From: Hyphomonas sp.
Lineage (GTDB): Bacteria > Pseudomonadota > Alphaproteobacteria > Caulobacterales > Hyphomonadaceae
NCBI GenBank assembly: GCA_020638455.1
Contig: JACKIK010000001.1
Span: forward strand, 558,001 to 622,000
DNA: 64,000 nucleotides
Direction of reading: 5' to 3'
The notes below the pieces were generated by a model that saw only the letters and a list, made by a program, of their open reading frames with translations, did no database searches and was not told where the DNA came from. Shown here in pieces: positions 17,235-26,068 of this stretch. Both the position numbers and the translations under genes were made by a program. Positions within the stretch are counted from its first letter, which is position 1, and every line of letters begins with the position of its first letter.

Positions 17235-17746
17235 CTGAATATCCCGAACTGGCTTAACACTTGGGAAAGAATTGGAGACTGCGGCGCCGCCAGGAAAACG
17301 CCTGCTGCGATGGCGACGCCATAAGGCACGCCTGCTTCATCCTCGAACGGCGCACGGATTGCGCCCGGCAGCAGCACGGCCGGAACCGTCTTGCGCACAA
17401 GCAGGACAATGAGCGCGAGGACGCCGCCTGCCAGCGCCATGCCCATGACGAATTCGAGCCAGGCCGCGGGGCCGACCCACAGCATCACGGCGGGAATCAT
17501 CTTGGCATCCCCTCCCCCGAAGATGTTGAAGGCAAACAGGCCGAATGCGACGAGGAAGGCCGCAGCGCCCACCAGGAGGTGTGCGCCGACCAGTTCCAGC
17601 GGGAGCCCCGACAGGGCGGCGGCCGGAATGAACAGGCCCGCCAGAGTCAGATTCAGCCAGTTGGGAATCTTGAGGCTGTGGATGTCATGCAACGCCGCGA
17701 ATACGCAGAGCGCAAGGAATACGCAGCCGAGCAATGCCAGGATCAT
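17231..17746 (-). CDS. cpaA: CpaA prepilin peptidase (A24 family)
   Basis: A 171-aa polytopic aspartic peptidase from the ATG at 17746; upstream frame to 17791 does not look coding. Both catalytic Asp motifs are present: the first in LHDIHSLKIPNWL (cytoplasmic loop after TM1) and the second in GGGDAK (about residue 75). It cleaves the Flp pilin and TadE-like pseudopilin leaders after Gly/Ala. It lacks the N-methylation domain of GspO, as usual for TadV/CpaA. It follows the flp gene across a strong terminator. Confidence 0.92.
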   Translation of the reverse strand: MILALLGCVFLALCVFAALHDIHSLKIPNWLNLTLAGLFIPAAALSGLPLELVGAHLLVGAAAFLVAFGLFAFNIFGGGDAKMIPAVMLWVGPAAWLEFVMGMALAGGVLALIVLLVRKTVPAVLLPGAIRAPFEDEAGVPYGVAIAAGVFLAAPQSPILSQVLSQFGIFS

Positions 17747-17842
17747 GTCTGCAGTCCCCGATCGGAAAATCTCCGCCGACACTGGCGGCAATCCCTTAAG
17801 GAAAGCTGAGTGCGCCAGCGAATGCAGACCTGCGGAATCAAA

Positions 17843-17870
17843 AAGGCCGCCGGGACATCCCGGCGGCCTT
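17843..17870 (-). terminator. Intrinsic terminator after the flp pilin gene
   Basis: A 12-bp perfect GC-rich stem (17843-17854 with 17859-17870) with loop ACAT is followed on the minus strand by five T. It lies 26 bp beyond the flp stop. This lets the pilin transcript greatly exceed that of the downstream cpa genes. Confidence 0.85.
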
Positions 17871-17895
17871 CCGAAGCCTTCGTGGCTGGTCTCGC

Positions 17896-18051
17896 TTAGG
17901 CGAGCTTACCAGCGACGTAGTTGAACTTCGCGTTCGTGGCGTTACCAACAGCGGTCACACCGCCGATGATAGCGACAGCGATCAGAGCTGCGATCAGGCC
18001 GTATTCGATAGCCGTAGCGCCCGACTCGTCTTTCAGGAAACGTGCAAACAT
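17896..18051 (-). CDS. pilA: Flp-type major pilin
   Basis: A 51-aa Flp/Fap pilin (also called flp), too short for many gene callers. Translation from the ATG at 18051 gives a short basic leader (MFARFLKDESGAT), the processing site, the hallmark Glu-Tyr pair in AIEYGLIAALIAVAII and a C-terminal NYVAGKLA. CpaA would cut before the hydrophobic helix, and the mature subunit polymerises into Tad pili for surface attachment. Its own terminator follows at once, and the assembly genes lie downstream on the same strand. Confidence 0.93.
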   Translation of the reverse strand: MFARFLKDESGATAIEYGLIAALIAVAIIGGVTAVGNATNAKFNYVAGKLA

Positions 18052-18342
18052 TGGAAACTCCCATCATGCATTTGTTCGCGCCCCGGTTTGCTTTTTCTTG
18101 CCGGAACAGGAGGCACACTACACGAACACCCTTCACGCCCAGTTTATCGAATCAGAAAATCCATGAAGCGCGATGAGGATTTTGTTTACCGGCTACGGAC
18201 GGTTATTTTCGCGGTGATCCGGCCCGATCCGGGAGGCCCGCACGCCACGCGTATATATAACGACTCGTGCGCAGAGGCCGATTAGGACTCGCTCAACCTT
18301 CTTCGGCGACAGTGCGGAAAATCCGAACCGGAGTCTTCGGCC

Positions 18343-18786
18343 ATGAATCTTTCTGTCCGCGCATGCGCGCTCGGTCTGGTGAGCCTGTCCACCGTGCTGT
18401 CCGCCACAGCCGGCCCCCTGTCTGTCGAAGCGAACAAGACGGTTCCGGTGAAGCTGAAAGGCGCTGCTGCCAGCGTGGTGCTGGGCAATCGCAACATTGC
18501 GGATGTCGCTGTCCACAACGATCACCTGATCTTCGTCACCGGCAAGACGTTCGGCACCACCAACCTGATGGTGTTCGACCGCGCCGGTAACCAGATCTAT
18601 TCGAGCGACGTCGTGGTTACCGTGAATGCGAGCAACCTGGTTACGGTAAACCGCTCGGGCTCCAATTTTACATATGATTGCGCGCCGACCTGCCGCTCGG
18701 TCCTCAGCACGGGTGACCAGTCGGAGTATTTCGACTCGCTGATGAAGCAGCAGAAGGACACCCAGTCCCTCACTGAAGGCGAATAG
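18343..18786 (+). CDS. Pilus assembly protein with CpaC-type N-terminal (Pil_N) domain
   Basis: A 147-aa secreted protein with a signal peptide ending in ATA and a single Pil_N domain (about 25-100: ANKTVPVKLKG, VVLGNRNIADVAV, TFGTTNLMVFD), as found at the N-terminus of CpaC secretins. It lacks the secretin domain. A Cys pair (DCAPTC) lies near the C-terminus. It is divergent from flp and precedes two tadE genes, so it is probably an accessory periplasmic Tad component. Confidence 0.8.
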   Translation: MNLSVRACALGLVSLSTVLSATAGPLSVEANKTVPVKLKGAAASVVLGNRNIADVAVHNDHLIFVTGKTFGTTNLMVFDRAGNQIYSSDVVVTVNASNLVTVNRSGSNFTYDCAPTCRSVLSTGDQSEYFDSLMKQQKDTQSLTEGE

Positions 18787-18863
18787 CCGCCGGCCGGGCC
18801 GTTTGCTCGCCCGCGGCGTCCGGGCCGCTCTCGACGCTTGCAGCAACCATTCCGCGCGTTCTG

Positions 18864-18873
18864 TGAAATTTCA
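18864..18873. promoter_or_regulatory. TGAAATTTCA palindrome upstream of tadE
   Basis: A palindromic 10-mer (12-bp GTGAAATTTCAC here) 74 bp before the tadE start. The same 10-mer occurs at 41678-41687 and 42707-42716, the last also before a TadG-like gene, within a longer shared context (GTGAAATTTCAYCGATCKGCT). It may bind a common regulator of pilus and stress genes. Confidence 0.35.
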
Positions 18874-18946
18874 CCGATCGGCTAAACGGCGGGCCAACCC
18901 AAGCCTGCTAAAGAAGGGGCTGAAACCTGTCTCTGAGGAGAACAGC

Positions 18947-19507
18947 ATGACATCCTTCGCACCGGGCGTTATTGCACCGCGCCTGCACCGGAAACTGCAG
19001 GACTGGGCGAGTGAGCGCCGTGGCGCGGTCGCCGTCGAATTCGCGCTGATCGCCATTCCCTTCTTCTTCATCGTCTTCGGATTGCTCGAGGTCTGCCTCC
19101 TGTTCATCATGTCGACGGTGCTCGAGCACTCCATTTCCGAGGCGTCCCGCGAAATCCGCACCGGCCAGGCACAGGAAGCCGGCTTCAGCGAGCAGGATTT
19201 CCGCGATGCGATCTGTTCGGAACTTTTCGGCCTGCTCGACTGCGGATCCAACCTGCACATCGACGTGCGGAAGCTGTCCGGGTTCGGCTCTGCCTCGACT
19301 GACATGCCGCTCGATTCGGATGGCAATTTCGACGAGACCGGCTTCGGCTTCGATCCGGGCGGCGCCAATGACGTGGTCGCCGTTCGCGTGTTCTACGAAT
19401 GGACGCTGCTGACCCCGATCCTGTCGGCCCCGCTGGTCAACATGAACGGCTCCAAGCACCTGATCCAGGCCAATGCCGTGTTCCGCAACGAACCTTTCGG
19501 AGACTGA
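18947..19507 (+). CDS. tadE: TadE-like minor pseudopilin
   Basis: A 186-aa protein from the ATG at 18947, which has a GAGGAG ribosome site. It has a TadE-type N-terminal signature (RRGAVAVEFALIAIPFFFIV, about 23-42), consisting of a prepilin-like cleavage region and a TM helix, then a periplasmic domain with two Cys. TadE proteins are processed by CpaA and are required for Flp pilus assembly. The downstream pseudopilin gene starts 4 nt after its stop. Confidence 0.85.
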   Translation: MTSFAPGVIAPRLHRKLQDWASERRGAVAVEFALIAIPFFFIVFGLLEVCLLFIMSTVLEHSISEASREIRTGQAQEAGFSEQDFRDAICSELFGLLDCGSNLHIDVRKLSGFGSASTDMPLDSDGNFDETGFGFDPGGANDVVAVRVFYEWTLLTPILSAPLVNMNGSKHLIQANAVFRNEPFGD

Positions 19508-19511
19508 TGGA

Positions 19512-20114
19512 ATGGCTCGCCGCTCGCTCCTCTCCCGCCTCAACCCCCGCCTCAAATGGCGTGGCGTGCGCGGTATCCGGTACAACCAGGATGGCGTCTC
19601 GGCGCTCGAATTCGCGCTGATCGCGCCGGTGCTGATCCTGATCTATCTCGGCGCCGTTGAGCTCAGCCTGCTGATGCGCATCGACCGCCGCGTGACCTCC
19701 ACCTCCGCCAGCCTCGGCGACCTCACGGCACGTCTCGCCACGGTCACCGATGACGACATGTCCGAGATGTTCCAGGCTGCCGAAGTCATGATGCAACCTT
19801 ATGACGCTGCCGATGCACGCATGCGGATCACCAGCATCGTCGACAGCGGCGACGGCAACCCCAAAGTGGCCTGGTCCGATGCCTACAACATGGCGGCCTA
19901 CGCGCCAGGCGATACGGTGACGGTGCCCACCGGAATCATCCCCTCCCCCGGTTCGGTGATCATGTCGGAAGTCCAGTACGACTATACCAGCGACTTCGGA
20001 TACGTGATCTCCACCTCGAAGACGATCAGCGACAAGTTCTATCTTCGCCCGCGCCGCGTGTCGGAAATTGCCCGCGTTTCTTCGGGCGGCGACCCGTTCG
20101 GGCCGACCAGCTAA
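19512..20114 (+). CDS. Second TadE/TadF-like pseudopilin
   Basis: A 200-aa protein. The ATG at 19512 is preferred because the upstream extension lies inside tadE. The N-terminal basic stretch is followed by the pseudopilin signature DGVSALEFALIAPVLILIYL (about 28-47) and a 130-aa periplasmic domain. It is translationally close to tadE, and a strong hairpin ends the pair. Confidence 0.82.
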   Translation: MARRSLLSRLNPRLKWRGVRGIRYNQDGVSALEFALIAPVLILIYLGAVELSLLMRIDRRVTSTSASLGDLTARLATVTDDDMSEMFQAAEVMMQPYDAADARMRITSIVDSGDGNPKVAWSDAYNMAAYAPGDTVTVPTGIIPSPGSVIMSEVQYDYTSDFGYVISTSKTISDKFYLRPRRVSEIARVSSGGDPFGPTS

Positions 20115-20146
20115 GCTCCGCTTCTCCCTCCCAGGAGCATTTCGGA

Positions 20147-20179
20147 AAGGCCGGTGTCCTCAGGACGCCGGCCTTTTTT
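20147..20179. terminator. Bidirectional intrinsic terminator
   Basis: A 13-bp stem (20147-20159 with 20163-20175, one G-U pair), loop TCA, then six T on the plus strand. It ends the tadE pair. The loop holds the stop codon of the convergent MFS gene, so it can also serve that gene weakly. Confidence 0.85.
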
Positions 20180-21665
20180 CCGACTTCACGGTCAGCAGCA
20201 CGGCAAGGCCCGCAAAGAACAGGAGCGCGATGGCGGAAATGCCGATGCGCTGGCTTTTCGAGACGTCCGTGAAAACTTCAATCAGAAGCGGCCCCATCCA
20301 GACGGTGACCGTCCCGGCGATGGCGAACAGGCCGAAGAACTCCCCGCGCATATTGGGCGGCGCGATGTGCACCAGCATGGAGCGGCTGGAGGCAATATTG
20401 GCCGTCGCAAACACCGCAATCAGCGTGCCCTGGAACATGTACACCCAGTCCGACAGCGTGGTCAGGAATGGCGCATTCCACATGTCTCGGTTCTCTATCA
20501 GACCGAAGAACAGGGATTTCTGTGTGATCGACAGGCCGAACACCAGGATCAGCACGATGGCAACGAGTTCCACGATCAGCGCGTTCTTCGGGCCCAGCTT
20601 GCCGTCAAGCCAGCCACCGAACACGCCGCCAACCACCGCCCAGGCCGACGCCCAGATCGCGTAAAACGTCAGCTCGATCACATTCCAGCCAAGGAACAGG
20701 CTCACATACACGGCCCCGATCGTCAGCAGCGCTGTCATGCCGTCGGCATACAGCGTCCGGGCGATCAGGAACTTGAAGGCCTCCCGGTGCTCGGTGGCAC
20801 GCCGGATCGTCGCCAGCACGCCTTTCACGCCGTCGCGGATCGCCGGGATGACCGGCGTTCCTTTCACGCCCGTATCGCGAGAATACAGAAAGAAGGGGGC
20901 TATGGTTGCCAGCAACCACACCGCGGCGACCGGCCCGGCAAGGCGAAGGTGTTCGAACTTGCTGGTATCGATGCCGAACAGCGGTTCCCGGAATGGCCAG
21001 TGGATCGCGGCCGGCAGGGCGAACATGAAGACAAGTCCGGCAAACAGGATCACCGCCGCTGCATTGCCGAGGGCAAGACCAAGCCCCGAAATAGCCGGCA
21101 GGGCTTCCGGCCGGGCGGCATCCGCCAGCATCGAGTTGTGGCCGACTTCAGAATAAGTGAACGCCACGTACGCGATGACGAGCAAGCCCATCACGGCGCC
21201 GACGGACAGTCCGGCATTGCCCGGAACGGCCCACCAAAGGGAGAAACTGGCGACGCTGATCACGCCGATCATGGCCAGCAGGAAAGGCTTGCGCCGCAAC
21301 CCCCGGTCAAAGGCCGCGCCGAGAAATGGCGCCGTCAGCGCGGCTGCGAGGCCCGCCCACTTGGTTACTGCGGCAACCGTTGCCTGGCCCTTCGCACCGG
21401 CGATAGCCCGAGCCTGTTCCGGGTCCAGCCCGTCAAGCGCGCCACTGGCGATCAGGTTTCCGCCGACGATCTCGCGCGCGAAATACGGCGCGAAAATGTA
21501 GATGACGACGAGGATATAATACGGATTGCGGGCAAATTCGAACCAGGCCCAGGACCAGCCAGGCCGGTCCATAGCGCCGCCTGTTGCCGGCGCCCGGGCG
21601 CCGAGCCGGGCGGCCGCGATCATGGCTTCTTCATCCTGCCCGGGGGTCAGAGGCGTCTCGGTCAT
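20160..21665 (-). CDS. MFS transporter, UMF1 (Atg22-like) family
   Basis: A 501-aa membrane protein with about 12 predicted TM helices. The ATG at 21665 (MTETPLTPGQ) is chosen; the longer frame runs antisense into the murC region and lacks hydrophobic character. The segment EFARNPYYILVVIYIFAPYFA after a short cytoplasmic tail is typical of the UMF1/vacuole effluxer-like family, whose bacterial substrates are unknown. It lies between murC and the Tad genes, occupying the place where murB would be in a standard dcw cluster. Confidence 0.8.
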   Translation of the reverse strand: MTETPLTPGQDEEAMIAAARLGARAPATGGAMDRPGWSWAWFEFARNPYYILVVIYIFAPYFAREIVGGNLIASGALDGLDPEQARAIAGAKGQATVAAVTKWAGLAAALTAPFLGAAFDRGLRRKPFLLAMIGVISVASFSLWWAVPGNAGLSVGAVMGLLVIAYVAFTYSEVGHNSMLADAARPEALPAISGLGLALGNAAAVILFAGLVFMFALPAAIHWPFREPLFGIDTSKFEHLRLAGPVAAVWLLATIAPFFLYSRDTGVKGTPVIPAIRDGVKGVLATIRRATEHREAFKFLIARTLYADGMTALLTIGAVYVSLFLGWNVIELTFYAIWASAWAVVGGVFGGWLDGKLGPKNALIVELVAIVLILVFGLSITQKSLFFGLIENRDMWNAPFLTTLSDWVYMFQGTLIAVFATANIASSRSMLVHIAPPNMRGEFFGLFAIAGTVTVWMGPLLIEVFTDVSKSQRIGISAIALLFFAGLAVLLTVKSEKRPAS

Positions 21666-21762
21666 GCAGGTCTCCCGTGGCACGCCTCTGCCGGGCGCTG
21701 CCCACAGCCTGCGACAAGTTCGATGAAAGGGAAAGACGGCAGCTGCGGCACCTGCCGCGAGG

Positions 21763-23193
21763 TCAGCCCCCCGCGGCGAGCTTTCCGGCGAGGTCGGCCG
21801 CATAGCGCGTGATGTCCCCGGCGCCCAGACAGACCACCATGCCGCCCGGCTGTATCCGCTCCCTGATCGCCGCCGGCAGCTCCTCGAGCGAGCCAATCGC
21901 ATTGGCGGCGCGATGACCGTGGCGGCGCATCGAGGTGACGAGCGCTTCATGCGTAATGCCTTCGATCAGCGCTTCACCCGCCTCGTAGACCGGCGCGATG
22001 ATCACTTCGTCCGCTTGGTCAAAGCAGCGGGAGAACTCCTCGAACAGGTCGCGCAGGCGCGTGTACCTGTGCGGCTGACAGACGGCGATCAGCTGCTCCT
22101 GTCCCTGCATGGCGCGGGCCGCCTTCAGCACGGCGGCGATTTCCACCGGATGATGGCCATAATCGTCGATGATGCGCACCGGCGGCTTGCCCTTTTCCGG
22201 CGTCCATTCGCCGACCGGTGTGAAACGCCGCTTCACGCCGCCGAAGCCAGCAAGCGAGGACCGGATCTGATCGTCGGTCGCACCGAGTTCCAGCGCCACG
22301 GCGATCGCCGCCAGCGAGTTCTGCACGTTGTGCTCCCCCGCCATGGGCAGGGTCAGGCCCGCGATCATGCGCGGCTGGGCCGAACCCGGCCGGCGCAGCG
22401 CCACGTCATAGTGCGCGCCGTTGAGATCCGTCCTGAGATTGACCGCCCGCACGTCGGCCTGCCGGTTGAAGCCATAGGTTATGCGACGCCTGTCGGTCAC
22501 GCGGGCGGCCAGCGCCTGCACTTCCGGATGGTCCGTGCACAGAACGGCAAAGCCATAAAAAGGCAGGTTCTCGACGAAGGTGTCGAATGCCTCGCGCAGC
22601 TTTTCCATGGTGCCGTAATGGTCCATGTGCTCGGGGTCGATATTGGTGACGATGGCGCAGGTCGGATGCAGTTTGGCAAAGGTGCCGTCACTCTCGTCGC
22701 TTTCGACCACCATCCAGTCGCTCTCGCCCGCCTTGTAGTTCGAGCCATAGGCGTGGATGATGCCACCATTGATGACTGTGGGGTCGATCCCTGCTCCATC
22801 CAGCAGCGCTGCAACCATGGAGGTCGTCGTCGTCTTGCCGTGCGTGCCGGCAATGCAGACCGTGTATTTGAGACGCGTGATCTCTGCCAGCATGTTGGCC
22901 CGTCGGACGATCGGGATGCCTGCGGCACGCGCAGCGGCGACCTCGGGATTGTCGCCCTTGATGGCCGAGGAAATGATCACCGTTCCGGCGCCCTTAACAT
23001 TCTCCGGCTTGTGACCGATGAAGACTTTCGCCCCCCGCTGGCGCAGCCGCTCGATATTGTCGGAATCCTTTATGTCCGATCCCTGAACGTCATAGCCCAT
23101 GGTGATCATCACGTCGGCAATGCCGGACATACCGATGCCGCCAATGCCGACAATGTGGGCCGGGCCAAGATCGAAAGGCGTGGGTGAGGTCAT
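21763..23193 (-). CDS. murC: UDP-N-acetylmuramate--L-alanine ligase
   Basis: A 476-aa Mur ligase that adds L-Ala to UDP-MurNAc in peptidoglycan synthesis. The N-terminal Rossmann domain begins HIVGIGGIGMSGIADVM. The ATP loop is GTHGKTTTTSM (about 115-125), and the central domain has INGGIIHAYGSN and NIDPEHMDHYG. The C-terminal ligase domain has DDYGHHPVEI and CQPHRYTRLRDL. Normally directly after murG; here separated from it by an opposite-strand gene. Confidence 0.97.
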   Translation of the reverse strand: MTSPTPFDLGPAHIVGIGGIGMSGIADVMITMGYDVQGSDIKDSDNIERLRQRGAKVFIGHKPENVKGAGTVIISSAIKGDNPEVAAARAAGIPIVRRANMLAEITRLKYTVCIAGTHGKTTTTSMVAALLDGAGIDPTVINGGIIHAYGSNYKAGESDWMVVESDESDGTFAKLHPTCAIVTNIDPEHMDHYGTMEKLREAFDTFVENLPFYGFAVLCTDHPEVQALAARVTDRRRITYGFNRQADVRAVNLRTDLNGAHYDVALRRPGSAQPRMIAGLTLPMAGEHNVQNSLAAIAVALELGATDDQIRSSLAGFGGVKRRFTPVGEWTPEKGKPPVRIIDDYGHHPVEIAAVLKAARAMQGQEQLIAVCQPHRYTRLRDLFEEFSRCFDQADEVIIAPVYEAGEALIEGITHEALVTSMRRHGHRAANAIGSLEELPAAIRERIQPGGMVVCLGAGDITRYAADLAGKLAAGG

Positions 23194-23374
23194 GCGTGTG
23201 GTCCGAATCTGGAATATTGCAGCCCGCCAGCGTTATCGCGCCGGCCGCACAGGAGGCAAGGTCTGCTGAGCGGTGCCGTCGCGGGCGCGGAGCCCTTGAA
23301 CCTGCTTCCTAGAAGCCCAAGATGGCTGCATGGAGGCGCAGCTTGGGCGCTTGCCGCATTGGGACGCCCAAATC

Positions 23375-23827
23375 ATGAAGATGCAGCTTGCCGAACTGAA
23401 TGTCGCCCGTCTGGTCGCCCCGACGGATGATCCCCGCGTACGGGAGTTCATGGACAATCTCGATCTCATCAACAGCCTTGGCCGGCGGATGCCGGGCTTT
23501 GTCTGGATGATGGATGGGCTCGCGCCGCCCGGAGAGGAGAACCCCGACATTGAGATCGCCGGCGATCCACTTCTGGTGCCGAACCTTACCGTCTGGGAAG
23601 ACGCGCGGAGCCTTGAACGCTTCGTCTGGGGAACTGTGCACAGGAAGTTCTACGATCGCCGCGCCGAGTGGTTCGATGCGCTGGACGAAATGCATCTCGT
23701 CATGTGGTGGGTGCCCAAGGGCCACCGACCGACGCTGGCGGAGGGGCTCGAACGGCTGGACATGCGCCGGCGTCTCGGCGACAGCGAGGACGCTTTCGGC
23801 TGGGACTGGCTGAAAGGCACTGCCTAG
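23375..23827 (+). CDS. DUF3291 family protein
   Basis: A 150-aa protein; the start is uncertain (ATG at 23375 or 23381, the frame is open to 23330). The pattern LAELNVARLVAPTDDPRVREFMDNLD at the N-terminus and the Trp-rich C-terminal half (FVWGTVHRKFY, LVMWWVPKGHRPT, FGWDWL) match DUF3291, a dimeric ferredoxin-like alpha/beta-barrel fold related to heme-degrading monooxygenases; function unproven. It is inserted opposite to the dcw genes between murG and murC. Confidence 0.75.
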   Translation: MKMQLAELNVARLVAPTDDPRVREFMDNLDLINSLGRRMPGFVWMMDGLAPPGEENPDIEIAGDPLLVPNLTVWEDARSLERFVWGTVHRKFYDRRAEWFDALDEMHLVMWWVPKGHRPTLAEGLERLDMRRRLGDSEDAFGWDWLKGTA

Positions 23828-24921
23828 GCTGATATCTTCTCGGCGATATCGGCGAGATCCTGAGCTGCCGCGACGCGCGCCGAGGCTTTCGCGGCAGCAG
23901 CCCGGCGTTTCAGCTCGTCCGGATCCGACAAACGCGCCGCGATCAGTTCGCCCAGCAGGTTCGGATAGAGATTCGCTTCAAGGATCATGTCGGCCGCACC
24001 CGCATCGACAAGCGCCTCGGCATTGGCCGCCTGGTGATCGTCCATGGCGATGGCCAGCGGGATGAGGATGGACGGCCGGCCGACGGCAGCCAGCTCGCTC
24101 ACCGTCCCTGCCCCGCTCCGCGCAATGACGAGATGCGCCTCGCCCAGCCGCTTCGGCATGTCCGAGAAGAAGGCCGCCAGCTCGCACGCCACATTGGCCT
24201 TGCTGTAGATGTTGGAGACGATCTCAAACTGCTCCGGGCGCACCTGCTGGACAACTTTCAGGCGTGCACGCAGGTCCGCCGGCAAATGGTTGGCAATCGC
24301 CAGCGGCACGGTCTCGCCGATGATCTGCGATCCCTGGCTGCCACCGGTAACGAGGATATTGAGCTCGCCATCCGTCGGCGGATAATCCTGCTCGCGTACC
24401 GCCAGGACCGGCGCGCGCACCGGATTGCCGACCGCCCGGTGCTCCCGTCCAGCCGGCAGGCGGTCCAACCGGTCGAAGCCGGAGGCAATCACTTTTGCAT
24501 GCCGGGCCATGTTGCGGTTGACGCGGCCAAGCACGGCGTTCTGCTCATGGATCAGGATCGGCACCTTCGCCCAGCGCGCCGCGGCAAGCGCCGGAAAGGC
24601 CGGATAGCCACCGAAGCCGGCCACCAGCGCGGGGCGGGCTTCCTTCACGATGCGCCGGGCCGTTCGGATGCCGGACTGGATCTTCAGGAAGGCGGACGGC
24701 AGGGTCCATGGCTCTCGGAAATTCGGCGATGCGGCTTGCACTTCATGCTTCCATTCGGCCGGAAAATCGGTGGCATAGTGAAGGCCGCGGCGGTCCGAGA
24801 TTAGGCCGACCGTCCAGCCGCGCGCACGCATCTCATCGGCAAAGGCGCGGGCCGGGAACATGTGCCCCCCGGTTCCGCCTGCCGCGATGATGACCAGCCT
24901 TGCCTTCGTCTCTTCAGCCAT
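23824..24921 (-). CDS. murG: UDP-GlcNAc:lipid I N-acetylglucosaminyltransferase
   Basis: A 365-aa GT-B glycosyltransferase from the ATG at 24921. It converts lipid I to lipid II at the inner face of the membrane. The donor/acceptor loop GGTGGHMFPA lies near the N-terminus, the second G-rich loop is VTGGSQGSQ, and the C-terminal UDP-GlcNAc motif region includes ARSGAGTVSELAAVGRPSILIPL. It overlaps ftsW by 8 nt. Confidence 0.97.
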   Translation of the reverse strand: MAEETKARLVIIAAGGTGGHMFPARAFADEMRARGWTVGLISDRRGLHYATDFPAEWKHEVQAASPNFREPWTLPSAFLKIQSGIRTARRIVKEARPALVAGFGGYPAFPALAAARWAKVPILIHEQNAVLGRVNRNMARHAKVIASGFDRLDRLPAGREHRAVGNPVRAPVLAVREQDYPPTDGELNILVTGGSQGSQIIGETVPLAIANHLPADLRARLKVVQQVRPEQFEIVSNIYSKANVACELAAFFSDMPKRLGEAHLVIARSGAGTVSELAAVGRPSILIPLAIAMDDHQAANAEALVDAGAADMILEANLYPNLLGELIAARLSDPDELKRRAAAAKASARVAAAQDLADIAEKISA

Positions 24922-26068
24922 ACCGGCCCCTTGTGCGCGTGCCTTGACCGCGCACAAGTGCCAGCGCAAGGCCCAGTGTCAATCCCGTCCCCAGCATGGA
25001 TGAGCCGCCATAGGACACAAATGGCAGCGTCATCCCCTTGGGCGGGATCAGGGCCAGATTAACAGCCAGGTTTATGGCTGCCTGAAGACCGAAAAGCGTG
25101 AAGAGTCCGGCACTTGCGGCACGGGCATAGCCATCCTGCACGCGCGCTGCCGCGCGAAAGCCGCGCAGCACCAGCAGCGCAAACACGGCCAGCAGGACGA
25201 TCGCCGCGATCAGGCCGAACTCCTCGGCCATGACAGCGAAGATGAAGTCGGTATGCGCATCCGGCAGGCGCGCCTTCACATGGCCCTCGCCGGGGCCGAC
25301 GCCGAACAGGCCGCCGCGCGCGATCGCCTCGGCGGCGCGGTCGATCTGCGAATGGTCGCCCTCCTTCATGGCGAAGAAGCCGTTGAGGCGGGCACGTACG
25401 TGCGGCAGCAGCGCATAAAGGAGTCCCGCGAGCGCCGTTCCGCCGCCGGCAAAGGCCGCCGCCCATTTCCACGGCAGGCCGCTGACGAAGAACGTCACGA
25501 TGAAGGCGACTGTCAGCAGGAAGGACTGGCCGACATCCGGTTGCAGCAGCAGCATGCCGACCGTCACGGCGAAGAAGATGAAGGCGACCGCTTCCCATAT
25601 CTGGTTCGGATATTGCTCGCGCTGCGCCAGCAGCCAACCCGAGATAACGATCAGCGCCGGCTTGGCGAGTTCGCTCGGCTGCAGCGAGAAGCCGGCAATC
25701 CGGATCCAGCGCTGTGCGCCCTTCGCTTCGTGCCCGCCGCCGATCAGGATGTAGACCATCAGGGCCAGCGCAATGAACAGGATGAAGGCCGCAACGCGCC
25801 GTGCCCAGGCCCGGTCCAGCATGCTGGTGCCGAGCATCAGCACCACGCCTGCTCCGGCAAACATGGTCTGCCGCACGGAGAAGAAATACGGATTGTCATA
25901 GCCGTACCGCGCCGCGGCCGATGGCCCGGCAGCAAGCGACATCAGAAGACCGATCGCGATCAGGAAGAAGGCCCCGCCAAGCAGGCCCCAGTCCACTGTT
26001 CGCCGCCACTCCGTGAACCAGGATGTGTCCGACCTGGCAAGAAGTGGCGTGGTGGCTACGTAACTCAA
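24914..26068 (-). CDS. ftsW: SEDS peptidoglycan glycosyltransferase FtsW
   Basis: A 384-aa polytopic SEDS protein that polymerises lipid II at the septum with FtsI. Visible family segments are GFSLQPSELAKPALI, QPDVGQSFLLTVAF (with the catalytic-region Asp), GVGPGEGHVKARLPDAHTDFIF and LPFVSYGGSSML. It overlaps murD by 4 nt and murG by 8 nt. Confidence 0.96.
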   Translation of the reverse strand: MSYVATTPLLARSDTSWFTEWRRTVDWGLLGGAFFLIAIGLLMSLAAGPSAAARYGYDNPYFFSVRQTMFAGAGVVLMLGTSMLDRAWARRVAAFILFIALALMVYILIGGGHEAKGAQRWIRIAGFSLQPSELAKPALIVISGWLLAQREQYPNQIWEAVAFIFFAVTVGMLLLQPDVGQSFLLTVAFIVTFFVSGLPWKWAAAFAGGGTALAGLLYALLPHVRARLNGFFAMKEGDHSQIDRAAEAIARGGLFGVGPGEGHVKARLPDAHTDFIFAVMAEEFGLIAAIVLLAVFALLVLRGFRAAARVQDGYARAASAGLFTLFGLQAAINLAVNLALIPPKGMTLPFVSYGGSSMLGTGLTLGLALALVRGQGTRTRGRYG